A stretch of DNA of 64,000 bases from Shewanella subflava (lineage in GTDB: Bacteria > Pseudomonadota > Gammaproteobacteria > Enterobacterales > Shewanellaceae), in NCBI RefSeq assembly GCF_025971955.1, contig NZ_JAPDMX010000012.1:1-64000 (forward strand), given 5' to 3'. Positions 42,789 to 51,702 of the stretch are shown here, in pieces. Within the stretch, counting starts at the first letter, position 1, and each line of letters opens with the position of its first letter. The position numbers were made by a program, and so were the translations under genes. Below the pieces are notes generated by a model, which was not told the DNA's origin, did not search any database, and worked only from the letters and a program-made list of their open reading frames with translations.

Positions 42789-42826
42789 CTAAAAAACAAA
42801 AGACCCACTAATGAGAGGGTCTTTTT
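42789..42826 (-). terminator. Intrinsic terminator after the M16 peptidase pair
   Basis: On the minus strand the 8-bp stem AAAGACCC/GGGTCTTT with a 10-base loop is followed by TTTTGTTTTTT. It lies about 20 bases after the downstream M16 gene stop codon. Confidence 0.85.
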
Positions 42827-42841
42827 CAGCTTCAACGCAAA

Positions 42842-44287
42842 TTACTGTCCAAAACCACTGTCTTTAATATCAACCAGTGTCACTTCGCCATACTGTTTGG
42901 CAATATCGGCAATTTTGCTAGCGTTACCAATCAACACATATTGTAAGTGCTGTTGTGGGAAATATTGCTTAATCAAGCGTTGAGTATCTTCTAAAGTTAA
43001 GCCATCAACCTTAGCTTGAAATTGATTAATAAAATTATCGTCAAAACCATATAAGTACATATCTGACATTAACCCCGCCAGTTGACTGGCCGTTTCAAAC
43101 TTAGGTGGAAATTGTCCTTTCACATAAGCTTTTGCCGAGTCGAGTGTCGCTTGGTCTATGCCCGTTTGCCACAGTCTGGCGTAGGTTTTTAGCGCTAAAT
43201 CAATGGCCTCTTTGGTGGTTTGTGCTTTAGTAAAGGTGCTGATTTGAAACACCCCTGCTTTTGAATAAGGTACAAAACCTGAACGCGCCCCATAAGTTAA
43301 CCCCGCATTCACCCTTAGCTCATCATTCAACCATGAGGTAAAGCGCCCACCTAAAATGGTATTCACCACAGTTAACCCTACATAATCAGGATTATCATAA
43401 CTGATCCCCATACCACCTATCACAAAGGTGGTTTCTATCGCATCAGGTTTATCCACTAAAAGCACTTTGCTTTGGTTTATTTCCGGCAGCCCCTGGCTTA
43501 AATCAGCTTGAACCACGACTTCAGTATTTTGCCAACCACCAAATGCTTGTTCTAACTTAGCTTGCATTTGTTGTGGGTCAAAATCACCGACAACACTGAT
43601 GGTCATGTTACTTGGCTGATAGTAACCCTTATGGAAAGCACGCAATTGCTCAATCGTTAAGGTGGCAATGGACTCGCTATTGCCAGAGCTTGGATTGGCA
43701 TAAGGATGCTCACCAAACACTAACTTATTGAAGTAACGACCAATCACAGCACGAGGGCTTTCTTTTTGCTGCGACAACCCCACTATTTCACGTTGCTGTA
43801 GTTTGGTAAATTCTGTCGCATCGAAATCTGGCGCCATCACCACATGGCTAAAGATAGGCAATACGTTATCGATATCTTTTGTCATAAAACTGGCATCAAT
43901 ATAACTGCCTTCTTGATCGGCAGCGGTATTCAAACTTACCCCCATAAAATCAAGCGTTTGTTCAATGCTAGCTTTAGACTGCCCACCCGCACCCAGCATT
44001 AAGCCCTGGGCGGTTATGCTGGCCAAGCCTGAGGAGGTGTCATTTACAGCCCCCGCACGCACCACAGCACTTAAGGTAATAAGTGGCACTTCTTTTTGCA
44101 CCATTAAATTCACTTTTAGGCCATTAGATAAACTAACGGTTTGGTATTGTGGCAAACTAAAACTGCCCGTTTCGACGACGGTTACTGGGGTATTTTTAGC
44201 CGTGGTTGCACACCCGCTCAACAACAAGGCACTGGCAATCGCTAAAGCCGATAACGACAATTTAATGGATTGTTTTATCAGTCTCAT
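42842..44287 (-). CDS. M16-family lipoprotein lacking the zinc motif (pair partner)
   Basis: A 481-residue exported protein with a lipoprotein signal ending LLLSGCATT (lipid-modified C26). It has the M16 (pitrilysin/insulinase) fold with two repeated halves, but the N-terminal segment that should carry HxxEH reads SGLASITAQGLMLGAGG and has no such motif, so it is probably not a protease itself. It overlaps the upstream catalytic M16 gene by 4 bp. In such pairs the inactive protein commonly completes the active site of the partner as a heterodimer; that is inference here. Confidence 0.9.
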   Translation of the reverse strand: MRLIKQSIKLSLSALAIASALLLSGCATTAKNTPVTVVETGSFSLPQYQTVSLSNGLKVNLMVQKEVPLITLSAVVRAGAVNDTSSGLASITAQGLMLGAGGQSKASIEQTLDFMGVSLNTAADQEGSYIDASFMTKDIDNVLPIFSHVVMAPDFDATEFTKLQQREIVGLSQQKESPRAVIGRYFNKLVFGEHPYANPSSGNSESIATLTIEQLRAFHKGYYQPSNMTISVVGDFDPQQMQAKLEQAFGGWQNTEVVVQADLSQGLPEINQSKVLLVDKPDAIETTFVIGGMGISYDNPDYVGLTVVNTILGGRFTSWLNDELRVNAGLTYGARSGFVPYSKAGVFQISTFTKAQTTKEAIDLALKTYARLWQTGIDQATLDSAKAYVKGQFPPKFETASQLAGLMSDMYLYGFDDNFINQFQAKVDGLTLEDTQRLIKQYFPQQHLQYVLIGNASKIADIAKQYGEVTLVDIKDSGFGQ

Positions 44288-45612
44288 TTGTCGCTCTCCT
44301 CAGTGGCAGCTAACACACCGACTGTACGATTAGCTCGAATTAAATAGGTTTGCGCCACTCGTTGAATGTCCGCTGGAGTGACGGTGTTATAGCGCTCTGG
44401 CGCATCAAACAATTTTTCAAAACTACCAAAATACATTTCATAAGTCCCTAGCGTATTGGCTTTGCCGTTAATGGTTTCCATGTCGCGGTAAAAATTGATT
44501 AATTTGATATTTTTGACTTTTTCTAATTCTTCTGCAGTCACCCCTTGGGTGGCAATTAAGTTAATTTGTTCAAGTAATGCCAGCTCAAGCGTATTGGCTT
44601 CAACCCCCGAATTTGCCACGCCCAGAATATAAAACAAGTTAGGGTCGAACGACATTGGCATATAAGTTTCAGCTGCGGTCGCAATTTGTTTATCCACTAA
44701 GCCTTGATAAAACCGAGAGCTATTGCCCTGGCTCAAAATTGAACTTAATAAATCCAAAGCATAGTAATCCGCATGGCTAGTGGCTGGAATATGATAAGCC
44801 AGCATCACATTCGGTGTACTTACCGAATCCTTTTTAACAAATACACGACGCTCACCATTTTGCAATGGTTCTACAGTGCGAACCTCTTTGGGAGGTGCTT
44901 GTGCTGGAATTGGGCCAAAGTATTGATTAGCTAATTTTTTAACTTCAGCTAATTTCACATCCCCGACAATAACAACAACGGCATTATTCGGTGCGTAATA
45001 GGTTTTATGATACTGCTGCAAATCTTCTAATGACCAAGCCGCAATATCAGACTCGTAACCAATCACTGACCAGCTATAAGGATGTGCTGAAAATGCCACG
45101 CCTTTTAATGCTTCTTGAATCGTACGCCAGTTTGAGTTTTCTAAACCGGTAGTGCGCTCTGATTGCACTACACCGCGCTCACTTTCAACCATTTCAGGAT
45201 TAATATCGAGATTTGCGATACGGTCGGCTTCTAAATCAAAAATCGTTTCTAATGCATTAGCAGGAAACCAATCCGTGTAAACCGTCATGTCTTCTGTGGT
45301 GTAGGCATTATTTGCCCCACCTGCAGCTTCCATTGTTCGGTCAAACATTTTGGGGCCAAACTTTTTGGAACCATTAAACATCATGTGTTCAAAAAAATGC
45401 GAAATACCGGTAATGCCAGGTACCTCATTACGAGAGCCAACCTTCCAGAATAAATACATGTTGGCGTTGGGAATCGAACCATCCTCTAACACCATAATTT
45501 TCATGCCATTATCTAGGGTAAAACTATTAATATCTTCAGCTGTTGTTGCATCTGCATTTGCTGTACTTAGTAATCCTGCCAGTAACATTAATGCGCTTAA
45601 CGTTCGTTTCAT
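44284..45612 (-). CDS. M16-family zinc peptidase (catalytic partner)
   Basis: A 442-residue exported protein with a signal peptide (MKRTLSALMLLAGLLSTANA) and the M16 zinc motif HxxEH at H72, E75, H76 (GISHFFEHMMFNG), with the downstream third-ligand glutamate region ESERGVVQSERTT. It probably forms a periplasmic two-subunit peptidase with the following lipoprotein, which lacks the motif. Substrates are unknown; peptides or misfolded secreted proteins are plausible. A GGAGCG ribosome binding site precedes the start. Confidence 0.93.
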   Translation of the reverse strand: MKRTLSALMLLAGLLSTANADATTAEDINSFTLDNGMKIMVLEDGSIPNANMYLFWKVGSRNEVPGITGISHFFEHMMFNGSKKFGPKMFDRTMEAAGGANNAYTTEDMTVYTDWFPANALETIFDLEADRIANLDINPEMVESERGVVQSERTTGLENSNWRTIQEALKGVAFSAHPYSWSVIGYESDIAAWSLEDLQQYHKTYYAPNNAVVVIVGDVKLAEVKKLANQYFGPIPAQAPPKEVRTVEPLQNGERRVFVKKDSVSTPNVMLAYHIPATSHADYYALDLLSSILSQGNSSRFYQGLVDKQIATAAETYMPMSFDPNLFYILGVANSGVEANTLELALLEQINLIATQGVTAEELEKVKNIKLINFYRDMETINGKANTLGTYEMYFGSFEKLFDAPERYNTVTPADIQRVAQTYLIRANRTVGVLAATEESDK

Positions 45613-45979
45613 ATCTCGCTCCTTTGAGCTATCTAATAACTAGTGTGCTGCACCCATAACATCAGGCTCAATTAATATCTAAGGGCCGACAAACGCTTCA
45701 AATAAAGGCTCATTTGGGCAACTCATTCGGAATACTTCACTCTAACAGTGATAACCAGCGTCCATTGAAGGTTCAGCAATAGCGCCCAGCGTTTTTTGCA
45801 TGAGCCGCAATATTGGCTAACTTACCTTTATTTTGCAAAATTGTTAATTTTTTTGCTGTGGAGAGAGAAAAACAATTGTATCGATTTATTTGCAAATCTT
45901 TATTTTCGAGATTAAGCACACTCACCCTAGCTGAGCTTTATCATTCTCTTTTTTAAAAGCGCGACTTAATCAGCGATCT
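45613..45979. other. Intergenic region between the M16 pair and the methyltransferase
   Basis: About 370 bases with no supported gene. It should contain the M16 operon promoter on the minus strand. I see no strong terminator or repeat. Confidence 0.5.
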
Positions 45980-46639
45980 TTAGGGGCTCCTAAAAAACAC
46001 CACATCGTTATCGATGATCTCTAATTGCCATTGGTAGGCTTGCGCGATCCACTCAAAGGTCGCCTCACTGTAAAAATTAATGTGTGTAGGGTCATGCTTA
46101 TAATGCCAATCAATAAAACTCGCATGGTCACGCACACGCTTTGTCATTATGGCTAATAAACCAGCAGGTTTTAGCAAGCCTTGTAGCTGTTTAAACACCT
46201 GCTGAGCATCGGCAATGTGCTCCAGCACTTCTGTCATGGTAATAAAGTCATATTGCTGCTGAAGCTGTCCCTGCTCAGGGAAATAAAATAAGTCGTAATT
46301 ATTAACAGACACGCCTTGTTTAGCCGCCATCTTACTCAATACCGCACCTTCTCCGCAGCCATAATCTAGCCCTTTGGCATCAGGCTGAATAGCATGTAAA
46401 ACTGGCGTGAGTGTGCGCGATAAAAAGCGCTGATAGCCTTCATCTGCTACGGTGTTATCGTGCAAATCATAGAAGGCTTTTTCAGCCACTTCATCAAGGT
46501 AAAAAACAGCTGGCACTGTCACAAGTTGGCATTGTTGACACTGAAAATAAGCACGCTTTTTGTCTTGATGAAACAAAACTAACTGATCATGATGACAAAG
46601 CGGGCAATGACTCGGTGCATCGGGTAAAGCGTCATACAT
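45980..46639 (-). CDS. Class I SAM-dependent methyltransferase with zinc-ribbon-like N terminus
   Basis: A 219-residue protein. The N-terminal 60 residues contain CPLCHHDQ and FQCQQCQLV, a possible four-cysteine zinc knuckle. The rest is a SAM methyltransferase core (GLDYGCGEGAVLSKMA, then ITMTEVLEHIADAQ). Similar proteins with the CxxC-CxxC start act on small molecules or sugars, but target specificity is not readable. It begins 28 bases downstream of the coiled-coil protein gene on the same strand. Confidence 0.85.
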   Translation of the reverse strand: MYDALPDAPSHCPLCHHDQLVLFHQDKKRAYFQCQQCQLVTVPAVFYLDEVAEKAFYDLHDNTVADEGYQRFLSRTLTPVLHAIQPDAKGLDYGCGEGAVLSKMAAKQGVSVNNYDLFYFPEQGQLQQQYDFITMTEVLEHIADAQQVFKQLQGLLKPAGLLAIMTKRVRDHASFIDWHYKHDPTHINFYSEATFEWIAQAYQWQLEIIDNDVVFFRSP

Positions 46640-46667
46640 GGCTAGGGACTCTTAAAAATCAATCTGA

Positions 46668-47039
46668 CTACTTTTCTTCGCTAATCTGTCTTTCTTTAGC
46701 GGCGGCTTCTTGGGCTTGTTTTAAATACTTATTCTCACGTTCAGCACGCTTTTCAAATTGTGCTTTTGCTTTATCTCGTTGCTCGTCTTGCCACTCACCA
46801 GACGCTTGATTTGACAACACCTCTTGTTCACGCTCAGCGGTTTCTTGTGCGGCGGCGCGCGCTTTTTCAAGTTGAGTTTGCTCTAATTTTTTTGAGTCAA
46901 TTCGGCCTTGTTCGGCCTGTTTTTCTAGGGACAACTTTTTACGCGGCTTTTCGGGGTCAATAGATGTGATGATATCGCTGGCAAACACCATTGACGATGA
47001 CGCGAGTGCCACACAGAGACTTAACAGAGTGTATTTCAT
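46668..47039 (-). CDS. Exported, highly charged coiled-coil protein
   Basis: A 123-residue protein with a signal peptide (MKYTLLSLCVALASSSMVFA) and a mature part almost entirely of E, K, Q, A and R (for example EKQAEQGRIDSKKLEQTQLEKA), predicted to be a long helix. No known domain. Its ATG overlaps the upstream DTW gene stop as ATGA, and the pair may be cotranscribed. Function unknown. Confidence 0.75.
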   Translation of the reverse strand: MKYTLLSLCVALASSSMVFASDIITSIDPEKPRKKLSLEKQAEQGRIDSKKLEQTQLEKARAAAQETAEREQEVLSNQASGEWQDEQRDKAKAQFEKRAERENKYLKQAQEAAAKERQISEEK

Positions 47040-47653
47040 TTTACTTCCTTGTTATGCAATTGATAGCGGGCTTTGATGTCTTCAGGCATGGCGCTCAACC
47101 TATGTTGCACCATTGCATCAAATGCTGCAAATAAAGGTGTGGTGTCTGCAGCAGGATCGAGTGTTGATAATAATAGCGCCGTGGCCTCGAGGGTGGATAA
47201 ACTATCAGGGCGCTTGGCCTTACGAATAATGTAATTGGAGGCATGTTCAACCTCTAAATGAATTGCAGGGTAATCTAACAACCAAGGATTCGACTGCAGT
47301 ATTTTATAGGCTTTGCGCCAGGTGCCATCGATTAAAATAATGATGCTATCGGCCTGAGCACCACATTGTGAAGCGGTTTGGCTGGTTTCACTTGGATAAA
47401 CTACATATATTGGCTTAGTAGTTTGAGTTAGGTAGGTTTGTAACCCAGTAAAATCTTCAGCGGTTTCCCCTACAAACACCTGCATATTCGGCATAACCAG
47501 ACGCATTAACCGAACAGTATTTTTAGCATGATTAACTTCACTAGGATGCTGCATGACAATGACATGAGTGCATACCTGCAACGGACTAATCACCTGGCAA
47601 ATACAGACAGTTTTTGGGTACTGGCAAGTTGGACAATAATCACGTTTTAACAA
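47036..47653 (-). CDS. DTW-domain tRNA-uridine aminocarboxypropyltransferase
   Basis: A 205-residue DTW-domain protein. The family transfers the 3-amino-3-carboxypropyl group from SAM to uridine in tRNA (acp3U), as shown for E. coli TapT. The N terminus has the zinc-binding CPTCQYPKTVCIC, and the signature DGTWRKAYK is present at about residue 110-118. Which uridine is modified here cannot be judged. It is coupled to the charged coiled-coil gene by a 4-bp overlap. Confidence 0.88.
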   Translation of the reverse strand: MLKRDYCPTCQYPKTVCICQVISPLQVCTHVIVMQHPSEVNHAKNTVRLMRLVMPNMQVFVGETAEDFTGLQTYLTQTTKPIYVVYPSETSQTASQCGAQADSIIILIDGTWRKAYKILQSNPWLLDYPAIHLEVEHASNYIIRKAKRPDSLSTLEATALLLSTLDPAADTTPLFAAFDAMVQHRLSAMPEDIKARYQLHNKEVK

Positions 47654-47798
47654 AACATTCTAATAACCAAGGAAACATTAAAAATAAGTATATCAATATT
47701 TGGTTAAGTGTTTATAGGTAAGCATGATTCACACTGTTTACTTAAATTTACTGAGGTGTCGCGATAAGCAACACCTCACCATGCAAGAACACTATCAC

Positions 47799-48998
47799 TT
47801 ATGCATGCTGCTCTTGATGCCAATGGTTAAAGCGCTGCATTCCCATCATGACCAATAACAGACTGGACATGCCGCCCATTAAGATGGCAATGGCAAACGG
47901 CGCTGGAATATCCGTTAATTGAATTAGCGCAGTCAAAATTGATGCGCCGCTCATTTGAATGCAACCTAACATGGCTGTTGCTGTACCTGCTCGCTCACCA
48001 AAACCGGACAAGGCCATACTCGTAGCAGGGCCTAATAAAATTGCGAAACCAACGCACAGCAACATCATTGGTAGCATAAACGCAAATCCCGCAGCTAATC
48101 CCGTTTGTGGCCCAACTAATTGCATCACCACTTCAAGGGCGGCGGCGGCAATTAGACAATTAAGCGCCACCACCACTCCCGCACGGTTACCAATACGCCT
48201 AACTAACACAGGCGCGGCAAAGCATGCTGCAATATTAACCGCCGCGTTTAATCCAAATAAGGCGCTAAAGGTTAGTTCAGACATCCCCAAACGACCAATA
48301 AGCCATACCGGAGAATAGGATACATAACAAAGAATGGAAGCCATGGCCACCATGCATGTTGAGGCATAAAACATAAAATGGCCATCGCTCAGTACCGGCT
48401 TATATCGTCCCCAACGGTAAAGTTTACCTGAGGTATCAGTATTTAATGGACGAGTTTCCGGAAACTTAAAGCCGACGAAAAATAACACCACGATGGCGTA
48501 TAGCGCCATAAAAATAAAAGTAGAACGCCAGCCAAATTGTAAGGCTAGTAAGCCTCCAAGAGTAGGTGCTAGCGCAGGTACCACGCAAATCGCCCCATTA
48601 AGATAGCTATACATAGACACGCTTTGCTTACTGTCATAGCAATCACGAACCGCGCTAAACACCACAATTGAAGTAGAACACGCGGCTAACCCTTGAAAGA
48701 CTCTGGCTAACTGCAGCCATTCAAACTCAACGGCATACGCACCTAGCAAACTGCTAATGCCATACAGCACAATACCAAACAAGGCGATAGGACGACGCCC
48801 AAACCGGTCTGCAAGTGGCCCAATAAGAATTTGTCCCACTCCCATAGCGAACAAGAATAATACTAGGGTGGATTGAACCTGGCCGTCCGATACGCCGTAC
48901 TCCAACGCCATAGTTGGCATAGAAGGCAAATAAATATCAATGGCCAGTGGGCTTAACAGCACCATTAACATTAATAGCGGCAATAAATTACGTTGCAT
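47799..48998 (-). CDS. MFS multidrug transporter, Bcr/CflA family
   Basis: A 399-residue protein (ATG at 48998, MQRNLLPLLMLMVLL; a GTG at 49010 gives four more residues) with twelve hydrophobic segments and the MFS signature GPLADRFGRRPIALFG after segment 2. The Bcr/CflA family exports drugs such as bicyclomycin, or sulfonamides, by proton exchange. It is divergent from a LysR-type regulator, which likely controls it. Confidence 0.9.
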   Translation of the reverse strand: MQRNLLPLLMLMVLLSPLAIDIYLPSMPTMALEYGVSDGQVQSTLVLFLFAMGVGQILIGPLADRFGRRPIALFGIVLYGISSLLGAYAVEFEWLQLARVFQGLAACSTSIVVFSAVRDCYDSKQSVSMYSYLNGAICVVPALAPTLGGLLALQFGWRSTFIFMALYAIVVLFFVGFKFPETRPLNTDTSGKLYRWGRYKPVLSDGHFMFYASTCMVAMASILCYVSYSPVWLIGRLGMSELTFSALFGLNAAVNIAACFAAPVLVRRIGNRAGVVVALNCLIAAAALEVVMQLVGPQTGLAAGFAFMLPMMLLCVGFAILLGPATSMALSGFGERAGTATAMLGCIQMSGASILTALIQLTDIPAPFAIAILMGGMSSLLLVMMGMQRFNHWHQEQHA

Positions 48999-49122
48999 CA
49001 GAATTCTCACTCATGTTTAAGCTAGGGGGTACAGATCGGGGTAGGTGAAATTTTATCGCATTAGAGGTATGACAAGAAATGATATAAAATCCACAATGAA
49101 TTTCCCTAAAGGAATATCTGTA

Positions 49123-50091
49123 ATGAATTTAGACAACCTTGCCAGAATCGATTTAAACCTATTAGTGACACTGCAAGTGTTACTTGAAGAGCAAAGCGTC
49201 ACTCGTGCAGCTAATCGCTTACATCTGAGCCAATCCGCTTTAAGTAAAAGCTTAAACCGTCTTCGCGACACCTTAGACGACCCTCTGTTTCAACGCACGG
49301 CTCACGGCTTAAAACCAACAGCACATGCATTGGCATTGGGTAAGGTGTTGCCACAAGCGCTACAAAACTTGTATCAACTTACTCAACCACCAAGTTTTGA
49401 GCCCGCCACCAGCCAACGTCATTTTGCCTTAGCCATGGTTGAAAGTGCCTATGAAACCCTGATCCCGTATTTTATTGGGCCACTGCTGCAACAAGCACCT
49501 AACTTAAAGTTAGACTCGTATGGCTGGAATGAAAAGTCAATTTACGATTTACAGCATGGACAAATAGACTTTGGTATCGCGGGTCGCGATATACACCCGC
49601 AATCACAATTTAAAATAGACGATCTGGCTGATGGCCTTGAATATCAAACCTTATTCAATGATAAGCAAGTGTGTCTAGTGCGCCAAAATCACCCTATTTT
49701 ACAAGCGCTGAGCCGTGGCGATTGGAATAAAGAAGCCTATTTAGCCCTAAGCCATGTGCAAGTGCGTTGTGAAGGTAACGATTGGTGGGCATTAGATTAC
49801 CATTTAGCAAATACCAACCACCATCGTCGGATATCAACCACTGTGCCTGACTTTTACGGCGCGGCAAGTATCTGTGCCCACACTGATCTGATTTTTACTT
49901 TGCCATCCAGCTTTGCCCATCATGCACAAAATCTTTATTCGTTAGTACAAATTCCGCTGCCATTTGAGTTTATGCCTATGGCGTACGTTTTACTTTGGCA
50001 TGAACGCAATAATCAGGAACCTGGGCACAAATGGGTCAGAGAAATGATTTTTAATAGTATTCCTAAAGCGTTAATGCTTGCGGCACATTAA
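49123..50091 (+). CDS. LysR-family transcriptional regulator
   Basis: A 322-residue LysR-type regulator with an N-terminal helix-turn-helix (DLNLLVTLQVLLEEQSVTRAANRLHLSQSALSK) and a periplasmic-binding-like effector domain. I chose the ATG at 49123, preceded by AAGGA; a longer frame from 49045 has weaker support. It is divergent from the Bcr/CflA exporter, the classic layout for a self-controlled regulator/transporter pair. Inducer unknown. Confidence 0.88.
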   Translation: MNLDNLARIDLNLLVTLQVLLEEQSVTRAANRLHLSQSALSKSLNRLRDTLDDPLFQRTAHGLKPTAHALALGKVLPQALQNLYQLTQPPSFEPATSQRHFALAMVESAYETLIPYFIGPLLQQAPNLKLDSYGWNEKSIYDLQHGQIDFGIAGRDIHPQSQFKIDDLADGLEYQTLFNDKQVCLVRQNHPILQALSRGDWNKEAYLALSHVQVRCEGNDWWALDYHLANTNHHRRISTTVPDFYGAASICAHTDLIFTLPSSFAHHAQNLYSLVQIPLPFEFMPMAYVLLWHERNNQEPGHKWVREMIFNSIPKALMLAAH

Positions 50092-50183
50092 CCACATTTA
50101 ACGTGACATATTATGTCTTGCTGCGGCACACTTGCTGTAAATTATAGAGACACTGTTTAGGCCAATTGCATTTAGGAGTCATT

Positions 50184-50546
50184 ATGAGATTTAACTCGTC
50201 ATTTAATTCAGCGCATTTAAAGCACAGATTCTCATCCATGAATCCCATTATCGTAATGCTCTCGCTTATCAGTATCGCGATATTAGCGTTAGTATTATTG
50301 CCTTTTTTACTCTTATTAGGCCTATTGAGTTTCATTACGTTTCAAATATTAGGCCGTACATTTTTGTCGCCCAAATTGAAACAAGCCTACGCCTCATCAC
50401 AACGTCATCAAGGTGATATTTATCAAGGTCATAATGATATACAGCGTGAGAATACCGCACCTTATGGCCACATGTTTAAGCAACCTAAAAACTCTCGGCC
50501 TCAAGGTCGCACCTTTGAGCATAACGCCGATGAGCAAGTAAACTGA
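50184..50546 (+). CDS. Hypothetical inner membrane protein
   Basis: A 120-residue protein from the ATG at 50184, preceded by TAGGAG. It has one hydrophobic stretch, probably two closely spaced membrane segments (about residues 20-58, IVMLSLISIAILALVLL then LLGLLSFITFQILG), and a hydrophilic, probably disordered C-terminal tail. I do not recognise a family. It is isolated, with an inverted repeat further downstream. Confidence 0.65.
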   Translation: MRFNSSFNSAHLKHRFSSMNPIIVMLSLISIAILALVLLPFLLLLGLLSFITFQILGRTFLSPKLKQAYASSQRHQGDIYQGHNDIQRENTAPYGHMFKQPKNSRPQGRTFEHNADEQVN

Positions 50547-50638
50547 AGCCATTCGTCGTCCAATCAAAAATGCCGATCATAAGACTTATTCTGTTGCGCT
50601 ACAGTGAGAAAAACGGGGTTAATGCACCCTCGTGTGTT

Positions 50639-50667
50639 GTTGATGACCTATAAAATGGGTCATCAAC
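50639..50667. terminator. Hairpin downstream of the small membrane protein gene
   Basis: A 10-bp stem GTTGATGACC/GGTCATCAAC with a 9-base loop lies about 90 bases after the gene at 50184-50546 and before the convergent EAL gene. No long T tail follows on either strand, so it may be a weak bidirectional terminator. Confidence 0.5.
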
Positions 50668-50747
50668 ATTTGCCTTACACCACATGCCGTTGAGTTAAAC
50701 AACTTCAGCTATTGAAAATAAAAACGTATAAAGCTGGCGCTTAACAA

Positions 50748-51482
50748 TCATTTCACCATCTTGAATAGTTTTTTATAGTAAAATCCCTGCACAAAATCGA
50801 TGCCGAGTTTATTGGCCAGTGCTAAGTCATCCGCCGTTTCTACGCCTTCTAAAATAACGTGTTTGTCTGCACTGTGGGCATAATTAATAATCGATTTAAC
50901 CAATAGCATAAAATTTTCATTGGCCTGATTTTGTAATACGTATTTATCCAGTTTGATATATTTAACTAATTGAATAACTGAGGTTGAAATCATCGATTGT
51001 GGATTACATACATCGTCAATTGCGGTGAGAATATTATTTTTAGCCAAATTTTTTATCATCGCCAAACTCATTATCGCATCATTAATTTCTGAGTTTTCAA
51101 TTAACTCAACAATGATTTCGGCTTTCTGACACTCTTTAAATAATTTCAAAAATGGATTGTTTTCATCAATTACCCCACTAGAAAAATACGAGTCTTGATC
51201 TAAATTCACAAAAAGGTTTGAACCATTAACGGCATAAGATAGCTGTAATCTTTTTTGTTGATATTCCACTTGAAACAAACTTAATGGACTGCTGTGTAAA
51301 GAGGCATAAACCAGATCTGGCCTAATGGTAGTGTTATCGGCATTGTAAAATCGCGCCAAAGCCTCGTAAGCAAAAATGTCATTGTTGCGACAATCAATAA
51401 TAGGTTGATATTCTACACCGAATCGTTTTCGCTCAATTAAATCGATTAAACATTTAGGGTTTAAACTGTCTTCATGCTTCAT
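50748..51482 (-). CDS. Stand-alone EAL-domain protein with altered catalytic loop
   Basis: A 244-residue protein made of an EAL domain only, with no GGDEF, sensory or membrane part. The signature EAL is at residues 40-42 (YEALARF), with NLDQDSYFS, ELIENSEI, KLDKYVL and EGVETADDLA also kept. However the conserved loop-6 motif DDFGTG reads DDVCNPQS. That loop is needed for metal binding and dimerisation in active c-di-GMP phosphodiesterases, so activity is in doubt; it may be a c-di-GMP-binding or protein-binding protein instead. Not linked to other signalling genes. Confidence 0.8.
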   Translation of the reverse strand: MKHEDSLNPKCLIDLIERKRFGVEYQPIIDCRNNDIFAYEALARFYNADNTTIRPDLVYASLHSSPLSLFQVEYQQKRLQLSYAVNGSNLFVNLDQDSYFSSGVIDENNPFLKLFKECQKAEIIVELIENSEINDAIMSLAMIKNLAKNNILTAIDDVCNPQSMISTSVIQLVKYIKLDKYVLQNQANENFMLLVKSIINYAHSADKHVILEGVETADDLALANKLGIDFVQGFYYKKLFKMVK

Positions 51483-51702
51483 ATTTCATGTGAAGTAACT
51501 CGCGCTACTTGCTCCTGCATACTACTGAGAGCGCGCAAGTGTAAATGAGAAGTATTATCAGGTAAAGAATATAGACTATCAAGTTAACCAAGATGAATAT
51601 AATGCATACTATTACTCAATAATTGCATTAAAAAACAGCAATATTGGGCAATAACGATGTGTTAATTTTGAGGTGATTATTCGAATAAACGCTACACGCC
51701 TT

